The notes under the pieces are model-generated. The model was not told where the DNA came from, searched no databases, and was given only the letters and a program-made list of their open reading frames with translations. Source: Corinectria fuckeliana (lineage: Eukaryota; Ascomycota; Sordariomycetes; Hypocreales; Nectriaceae). Taken from it: a stretch of DNA of 64,000 bases. The position numbers and the translations under genes are program-made. The stretch is from the NCBI GenBank assembly GCA_019137255.1, contig WPDH01000109.1, positions 62,001 to 126,000 on the forward strand, in the 5' to 3' direction. Every line of letters starts with the position of its first letter. Position 1 is the first letter of the stretch. Shown here piece after piece: positions 58,407 through 64,000 of the stretch.

Positions 58407-58905
58407 ACGGCGAAGACGAGTAGGAACAAACACTGATCTGGATCAGCGTCTATCTTGTATATATTATGTGCTCGCAAAACCGAGTCGTTATATAATACAT
58501 ACTGCTATTTCGTCAATTATCTCGGGGTTTATTCTGCGTAGAGACCGCCCACCGTAGTACATTGCCCTATTTTATTGCTGTTAATGTAGCTTTACTGTCA
58601 CTTCTTAAACTATTATTAAACTCTAGTCACTTGCATATTTAAGCAAACCACTAGATACAATTGTTCTCCAAGGTGGGCTCAGAACTTTTTAAGATCCAAG
58701 GCGTAGACACTTCAGATCCCGGTTAGCAATCAGAACTACCATTATGAACACGTGAAACATGGCTCAGCATCTTGGTACCAGGTACTCGCGATATCTATAT
58801 TCAAGTGACTAGCAAGCCAACGCAAGTCTATCCTTCATGTCTGGGTATCAAAGCATCGGTCCCTACGCCGGTCCAACTCTCGTCCGCTCCCGACCCTCTT
58901 CCTGT
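58407..58905. other. Convergent intergenic region
   Basis: 3' ends of the pectin lyase (+) and BRF1 (-); AT-rich near 58560-58640. No gene seen. Confidence 0.5.
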
Positions 58906-61170
58906 TCAGGCAAACTCGGCATCCAGCCCATACTCGGCATCCATATCAGGGTTGTCGTCGTCCTCGAACCCGCCCTCGTACTCGCCGCCGCCGCCGCCGC
59001 CACCAAACTCCTCCCCGTCGCCGTCGCCGTAGTTGTCCGTTTCATCGTACTCCTCGGCCTCCTCCTCCTCCGCCGCGGGAGCTCCCTCGTTGTCGCCTGC
59101 CACGCTCTGGTCGGGTGCCTCGTTCGCGTCGTCGGCCCCAAAGGCGCTGCCCGCGACGCTTGTCTTCCGGCTGGTCGCTTCCGATCCAGGGCCGCCGACG
59201 TTGGGCATGTCGAAGATGTTGCGGATGGCGTCGTAGTTGATCCTCTTAGACCATGCTCGGTCCTTAGCCACGTTGATGGCTGCCTCGGCGGCAGAGCTGG
59301 CAGGGCTCGTTTGCCCTTCGCCCATCCTGGCCCGCTTGCGCCTCTTCCGCGTCTGTTTTGGTCGTTCCGCCTCAATCTTCTTCCGGAACACCTTTTCCTG
59401 GTGTTTCCGCAGCCACTCCTTGTTCTGGTTCACCCAAATCATCTCCTTGATTTGGGCCTCCTCTGGTGAGAGCAAACAGTTCAGAACCTCGAGATCGTCG
59501 GCAAATTCATCCTCCGTCACATCCGCAGCCATTGACACCTCCTTTTGCGGCCGCTGTTGCAAAGCCCAAACAGTGTGGATCTGCGCGCGCTGTTCAGCGT
59601 TTGAGTAGGCCATGGCGTGCTCGTACGTCAACGGATCGTTGAAAATTTCCTCAATCACACCCTCCAACTCCTGCTCGTCTTGCTCCCATTCGTCGTTGAT
59701 AGGCAGCTGTGGCTTGTCGGATTTTTTCCGTTTGCCACGCTGCCCAGAGGACTCCTGCTCAGCATCCTCGTCCATGGCATCGCCAAACTCTTCCACGAGG
59801 GTATCCAGTGTTTCTACGTTGTTTTCTTCCCCTTGGTCCCCCTCCTCCACATTTGCGTTAAGTCTGTTGACGAGAGAGGGATTGTCGGCGATCTGTGACG
59901 GTAAGGGCGGAACAATGAAGCCATCGGCGTCGCGGCGATATTCCACCACAGGAGCCTTGGTGAGGTCGACGCCTCCTCGGGGAGCTTTGACAGCTACGGA
60001 CTTTGATGTCTCGCCGTCCGCTTCGGCCTCTCCTCCAGCTTCCGGCCGCTTTCGCTTCCGGCCCTTGCTCTCCGCCATCTGCTTGTACTCCTCCGTCTGC
60101 TTGTAGAAGGAGGGCGGGTCGTGCGAGCTCTCCAGGAAGTCCTGCTTCAGAAAGTCCTCGACCGACATGCGACTAGATTCGGTGAACTTGAACTCCTGCA
60201 GGCGACTTTGGATGGTGTGGTTGGTGACCTTGACGATGTAGACGACCTCGCGAACGGTCCGTCGAAAGTTGTGCATTCGCGCCGCCATGAGCAAGCAAGC
60301 GCCGCAAATGCCCGAGGGGCGACGGCCCATAACCATCCAATCCCGGCTCATTCGCTTGACGAGACGGACAGCGTCCTCGGCAACCTTGGCCGTCTCCTGG
60401 TGAAACTCCATCTTGGTTGCGAACCGCCAAATGAGATCCTCGGGGTACACGGGGATCAAGCCGTCGTTGCCAATCGGGACAACCTCGTTGAGCTTCTTGA
60501 AGATGCGTCCGAGCTTGAAGACATTCAGCTGCACCAAGTCGGCCAGGTCGATCAACATGAGTTTGCAAGGCGGCTCTGCTCGGCAAGCTGCGTAGAGACA
60601 CACGGCGGCCACACTAGTCAGTGTGCGGCCCTGGATAAAGTTGGCGCTCGATGCCAGCTTGAAGACCTGCGTTCCGGCAGTCACCAAGCTGTCGCCGACG
60701 TTGAGCTGCTGCGCGTAACCCTGCATCAAGCTCTTGGCCTCCCGGATGCTCTTCTCGCGGTCGTCGGATCCACCCACGCGTCTAAACGCCGGGCCCATGC
60801 TGCGAACGCCGGCCTGGTCGGCGCCAATGTACGAACCCTGGACCATGGCGGCACCCGAGGACGTCTCTCCGAACTGAACCTCGGCGACAATGTTGCTGTC
60901 GTCGGCGATACGACCGCAGGTCTGACAGGTGCCGTCGACGACATTGGGCTTCGGGCACGCCTTGTTGGGGCACTGGGGACGGGAGGGGTGTGCGAGCGAG
61001 GCATTGCGGTTGATGGCGGTGCGGGCGATCTGGGCTTGCGCAGTGGCGGCGGCTCGTCGTTCTTCGCGTTCGCGCATGGCTCGGACGGGATTGGGCTTTG
61101 CAAATCGAGGTTTCGCCGCGGGACGCTGGCCACTGGGGCCCGTCTTGGGCGGGGTGAGGAACGAAGACAT
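58906..61170 (-). CDS. BRF1: TFIIIB subunit Brf1 (RNA polymerase III initiation factor)
   Basis: Single exon, 754 residues, start ATG at 61170 (MSSFLTPPKTG). A zinc ribbon with Cys67, 72, 82 and 85 (CPNKACPKPNVVDGTCQTCG) follows a basic extension of about 65 residues. Two cyclin repeats come next: DREKSIREAKSLM ... GRTLTSVAAVCLYAACRAE, and EFHQETAKVAEDAVRLVKRM ... GRRPSGICGACLLMAARMHNF. The C-terminal half is charged and holds the Brf1 homology block (LEGVIEEIFNDPLTYEHAM, DDLEVLNCLLSPEEAQIKEMIWVNQNKEWL) that binds TBP and Bdp1, then an acidic/Gly-rich end. Brf1 recruits Pol III to tRNA and 5S genes in the nucleus. A degenerate tRNA-like sequence lies upstream. Confidence 0.95.
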   Translation of the reverse strand: MSSFLTPPKTGPSGQRPAAKPRFAKPNPVRAMREREERRAAATAQAQIARTAINRNASLAHPSRPQCPNKACPKPNVVDGTCQTCGRIADDSNIVAEVQFGETSSGAAMVQGSYIGADQAGVRSMGPAFRRVGGSDDREKSIREAKSLMQGYAQQLNVGDSLVTAGTQVFKLASSANFIQGRTLTSVAAVCLYAACRAEPPCKLMLIDLADLVQLNVFKLGRIFKKLNEVVPIGNDGLIPVYPEDLIWRFATKMEFHQETAKVAEDAVRLVKRMSRDWMVMGRRPSGICGACLLMAARMHNFRRTVREVVYIVKVTNHTIQSRLQEFKFTESSRMSVEDFLKQDFLESSHDPPSFYKQTEEYKQMAESKGRKRKRPEAGGEAEADGETSKSVAVKAPRGGVDLTKAPVVEYRRDADGFIVPPLPSQIADNPSLVNRLNANVEEGDQGEENNVETLDTLVEEFGDAMDEDAEQESSGQRGKRKKSDKPQLPINDEWEQDEQELEGVIEEIFNDPLTYEHAMAYSNAEQRAQIHTVWALQQRPQKEVSMAADVTEDEFADDLEVLNCLLSPEEAQIKEMIWVNQNKEWLRKHQEKVFRKKIEAERPKQTRKRRKRARMGEGQTSPASSAAEAAINVAKDRAWSKRINYDAIRNIFDMPNVGGPGSEATSRKTSVAGSAFGADDANEAPDQSVAGDNEGAPAAEEEEAEEYDETDNYGDGDGEEFGGGGGGGEYEGGFEDDDNPDMDAEYGLDAEFA

Positions 61171-62498
61171 GGCGGGCAAGGTCTAAGGACGAGTTGGTTG
61201 ACGGAGCAAGATAATTCGAAGCAGGCGGGTTGCAGTCGAGGAGCCGGAAGATGTGAAGGGTCGATGGCATTTGGCGTAGCACTGTGGTGGACGATTTCTC
61301 CTCAATCTAGCACAACTGTTCTCTCCTCTCCCCCCAGACCGTCAAACGGCCAGCTCCGCGTCGGGTAGCAAGCTCTGGCAAACCAAAAACCAAGTCGCCG
61401 TGAGCAAAGGGCCGTGTCGTCAAGCCCGCGATGGCGATGTAAGTGGATATCGGCAAGACGCGTCTCAGCAGAAGGCTCGATACTGTTCGTTGAAAATCGA
61501 GAGCCGTGTCTGCGGCGGGGGTTTTTCGTCGTGGTTGTGCCGGGCGGATGGTCGAGTGGGGAAGCGTGACGGCTCGCTTAAAGCAGTGTGGCCTGTCGTC
61601 TGAGTCATGAGCCGGGCTGATTCTGTGCAGCGATGGTTCGAATACCGGACCGCAATGATTTTTACAGCTCGGCTGAGCTGGGAGCAGAGATTGCTTCGGA
61701 GTCTCCGGCGATTATGGAGGCTCTTTGGTGTGTGCAAAAACAAAAAAAGGCCCAAAAGGCTATTCTAGTAACGAGGAATCAGGAACCCCTTTGGCCGCAT
61801 CCTTTCAGAGCGGTTGCTGATGATGGGCAGAGGTATTCCGAAGTTTATCCGGTCTGCTGCCTATTTGGGTCAAATACGGGCAACTTATCTAATCTGAGTC
61901 AAGTTGACACTGTTGATGAATAGACTAGAGACATAATACAGGAATAGACTACATACTGTTGTCACATCACAGGACATTACGTTGTCCTGATACTACCGCA
62001 GAATGACGTCAATGTCGCCCTTCCTTCAGCAGGCATCTCATCTTCCCACTCGCAGCCCTGTAGCCCTGTAGCCGCCCTGTCCTCGTACCCCGCATCAAAC
62101 CCGCCAGCGTGAACTTCTGAACCGCCTCCACCACCACAACAACCCAGCGGCTCACCGGGCCAGCTTCCGTGACAGGCGCATATACATCGCAGATTCTTTG
62201 AACGTTGGCTTAGAACCCTCATCGCTCTGAAATCCATCTTCGAGGACCCTCTGCGTTGCGAATTGTGGGACATCAAACATTGTCTCATCTGGGCCGAGTC
62301 ACGGCGGGGATTGGTGCAATTACGTCAGAACTCGATTTCCCCCCGCGGCTCACATGCGATGACTTAGTGCCTTAGCTTCAACAATAAACAATATCTAAAT
62401 AATAGGCCTAAAACAGCATCCTCCCCAGAACAAGCCTGAGTCAACATCGTTACTCTCCAACCTCATCAGCTGCACTGCTTCGTTTCGCCTCTGTCAAC
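61171..62498. other. Divergent intergenic region of BRF1 and the DUF1349 gene
   Basis: No protein gene supported. Contains the tRNA-like sequence described separately at 61542-61654. Confidence 0.5.
61542..61654 (+). other. Degenerate type-II tRNA-like sequence
   Basis: An A-box-like TGGTCGAGTGG at 61549-61559 and a B-box-like GGTTCGAATACC at 61635-61646 stand in tRNA order. Between them GCTCG...TGAGC could pair around a CTTAAA loop (anticodon UAA, Leu) with a 24-base intron, and GCTG...CAGC could be a long variable arm. However the acceptor stem does not pair beyond about four bases, and the T loop has an extra A. It is probably a dead or chance sequence. Confidence 0.2.
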
Positions 62499-63206
62499 AT
62501 GGCACCCTCCTTCACGCTCTCCGCTGGCCCAGACACCGACATCTGGAAGAAGCCGCCCTCCACGGATGTGTTTACAGGTACGGCCTCACCCGAATTTCGA
62601 CTTCACTTCCTGAAGAACCTTCCCACCACCCACCACTCCTCACTACCTTTCGCACCTGAACTGCACCTCCCCCGCTCAGCCACTCAGCTAACACACCCTT
62701 CAGCCCCCTCCCGAGCACACTCCTCCCCCCGCCCCCTCAGAGACTTCATCTCCACCACCCTGACCTTCACCACAACCTACGTCCAGCAGTACGACCAAGC
62801 CGGCATCCTGCTCACGCTGCGCTCGCCCTCCTCCAGCGCCCGCAAGTGGATCAAGGCCGGCGTCGAGTTCTACAACGGCACGCCGCGCCTCTCCGTCGTG
62901 GCCTGCGACGCCTGGGCCGACTGGAGCGTGTCCTCGGCCGCGGGCGCCGACGCCGTCAGGACGGGCTCCAAGGCCGTCACCGTCGTCGTTGAGAAGGACG
63001 TCGGCGAGCTGGGAGAGTCGCTGTGGGTGTATGAGGTTGACGGCGAGACCAAGACCCCGCTGCGGGAGATCTGCTGGGTGTATGGGGAGGACTGTGGCGA
63101 GGGGTGGGAGCTGGAGGTGAGCGCCCTGGTCGCGCGGCCGGGGGTGGATATCGACGGCGAGTTGGAGGTCAAGTTCCAGGGCTTTGACGTGAAGTGGGCC
63201 AAGTAG
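62499..63206 (+). CDS. DUF1349 family protein (Ree1/'regulation of enolase 1'-like)
   Basis: Preferred model: exons 62499-62577 and 62704-63206; 193 residues. Landmarks of the family are SAGPDTDIWKKPPSTDVF at the start, then FISTTLTFTTTYVQQYDQAGILLTL, KWIKAGVEFYNGTPRLSVV, DAWADWSV and the closing strands of a concanavalin-like beta sandwich. The removed segment has a GTACGG donor and a TTCAG acceptor, is Pro/Ser/His-rich, and interrupts the conserved block. It is 126 bases long and free of stops, so an unspliced 235-residue product is also possible. Function in fungi is poorly known; yeast Ree1 affects enolase expression. Confidence 0.8.
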   Translation: MAPSFTLSAGPDTDIWKKPPSTDVFTGTASPEFRLHFLKNLPTTHHSSLPFAPELHLPRSATQLTHPSAPSRAHSSPRPLRDFISTTLTFTTTYVQQYDQAGILLTLRSPSSSARKWIKAGVEFYNGTPRLSVVACDAWADWSVSSAAGADAVRTGSKAVTVVVEKDVGELGESLWVYEVDGETKTPLREICWVYGEDCGEGWELEVSALVARPGVDIDGELEVKFQGFDVKWAK

Positions 63207-64000
63207 ATTGCCAGCCAGTCGGTCATGTCACAACTACAAGGTTGCCTACGGAGCATAGTGGCCAGAATCACATCGTCACGCCATACAGGGCAGGGACACC
63301 AAACGTGAGGCGGCCGAATTTCTCATTACCTCGACCCTAACGGAGCTCATGCCAGGGAGGATCGCTCTGCGACCCTTGACTACCTAGATATGGCATCAAT
63401 CATCAAGATCGTAACGTCATTGTCGGCGAAACCATTCGCCCCCGAGACCATGCAGGGTCCGTTCGCATCCCCAAAGTCATACGTCCTCCAGATAAACAAA
63501 GGGAAAGAGTATCCAACGATCGTTTCCAGGAGATGTGATTGTTTTTTTTTGTGTTTTTTTTTGGCCAGGCAGCGTCCCTAAAGGCCGAGGCACACAAGCC
63601 CATCCGGTGGGACTGCCGTGTGATGGTATCCTCGTCCCGGCTGGGGAGGCTGCCCGTTGGTTCCGAATGGAGAGGTTCCCTTTTGCTGTCCCAGTGGTTT
63701 GCATCAGAATAACGCCTGCCATTCCGTGAAAGCAAATCCAAACAGTCGATTCCATCCGGTAAACTTTTTTTTTGAGATGGGCAAGATATCGGCTCGTGAT
63801 CAATCTTGGCCGTGTTGCGCGGGTAAAGCAATAAAGCAGACAGCAATCATCCATTCCATCTTCTCCCATTCTGTTGTTGAAGTGCAAAGCAAGATCCAGT
63901 GCCCTGCAGATAAAACGCCAGACAAGAAAAAAATGACCAGCATCGCGGTGCAAAAAATGGGTATCAAAGCGGAGTTGTATAACGACGAGGCAGAACAGAC
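63207..64000. other. 3' flank, no gene seen
   Basis: Contains two T-rich tracts near 63541-63562 and another at 63764-63772. Open frames on both strands have no motifs; part may be the 3' UTR of a gene beyond the window. Confidence 0.45.

Noticed and set aside
60121..61368. 415-codon open frame on the plus strand
   Set aside because: Antisense shadow of BRF1, whose sense frame has clear zinc ribbon and cyclin motifs.
1..64000. CRISPR arrays, insertion sequences, bacterial operons or riboswitches
   Set aside because: Intron-bearing eukaryotic genes throughout; no regularly spaced repeats or terminal-repeat-bounded transposase was seen.

Overview
The window looks like a chromosomal segment of a filamentous ascomycete (Pezizomycotina, most likely a Sordariomycete). 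Evidence: short spliceosomal introns of about 50-75 bases with GT..AG borders inside otherwise long ORFs, a spliced tRNA-Tyr with a eukaryotic C1:G72 pair, C/G-biased third codon positions, and fungal-only families (Zn(II)2Cys6 regulator, PTH11-like rhodopsin-fold receptor, HET domain, G1 peptidase, AA14-type LPMO). I rebuilt gene models by hand from conserved protein motifs, splice borders and reading-frame arithmetic. Every multi-exon model below sums to a whole number of codons. No database search was run, so family names rest on motif recognition.

Layout. 0-19.9 kb is a dense, mostly housekeeping block: HIR3/CABIN1-type histone chaperone subunit, tRNA-Tyr(GUA), a secreted AA14-like LPMO, a divergent ribosome-biogenesis pair (RRP3 helicase and SSF1 Brix protein), a mitochondrial PP2C phosphatase, and a divergent pair of a D-2-hydroxyacid dehydrogenase and a 2-oxoadipate dioxygenase/decarboxylase (HglS/DUF1338). 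19.9-24.5 kb has no gene I can support. 24.5-29.1 kb has a rhodopsin-fold receptor and a secreted amidase.

30.2-39.0 kb is the most interesting part. It holds an intracellular GH1 beta-glucosidase, a divergent MFS sugar transporter, a Zn(II)2Cys6 regulator, and a secreted enzyme I read as a GH162-type endo-beta-1,2-glucanase that is divergent from the regulator. Together they could form a self-contained extracellular glucan -> oligosaccharide import -> glucose module. The GH1/MFS intergenic region has a dense run of TTTCCCC(G) motifs, and an 11-base copy lies in the regulator's own intron.

39.7-45.4 kb carries a small NTF2-like protein, a GH105-type unsaturated uronyl hydrolase and a G1 glutamic peptidase. 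45.4-53.3 kb is a gene-poor accessory stretch with a decayed HET-domain gene, a decayed DHA1-type MFS gene and a perfect 23-bp palindrome. 53.3-63.2 kb returns to intact genes: a hexose transporter with a GC-AG intron, a pectin lyase, the Pol III factor BRF1, and a DUF1349 protein. The carbohydrate genes (LPMO, amidase, GH1, GH162, GH105, sugar transporters, pectin lyase) suggest a plant-associated or litter-decomposing lifestyle.
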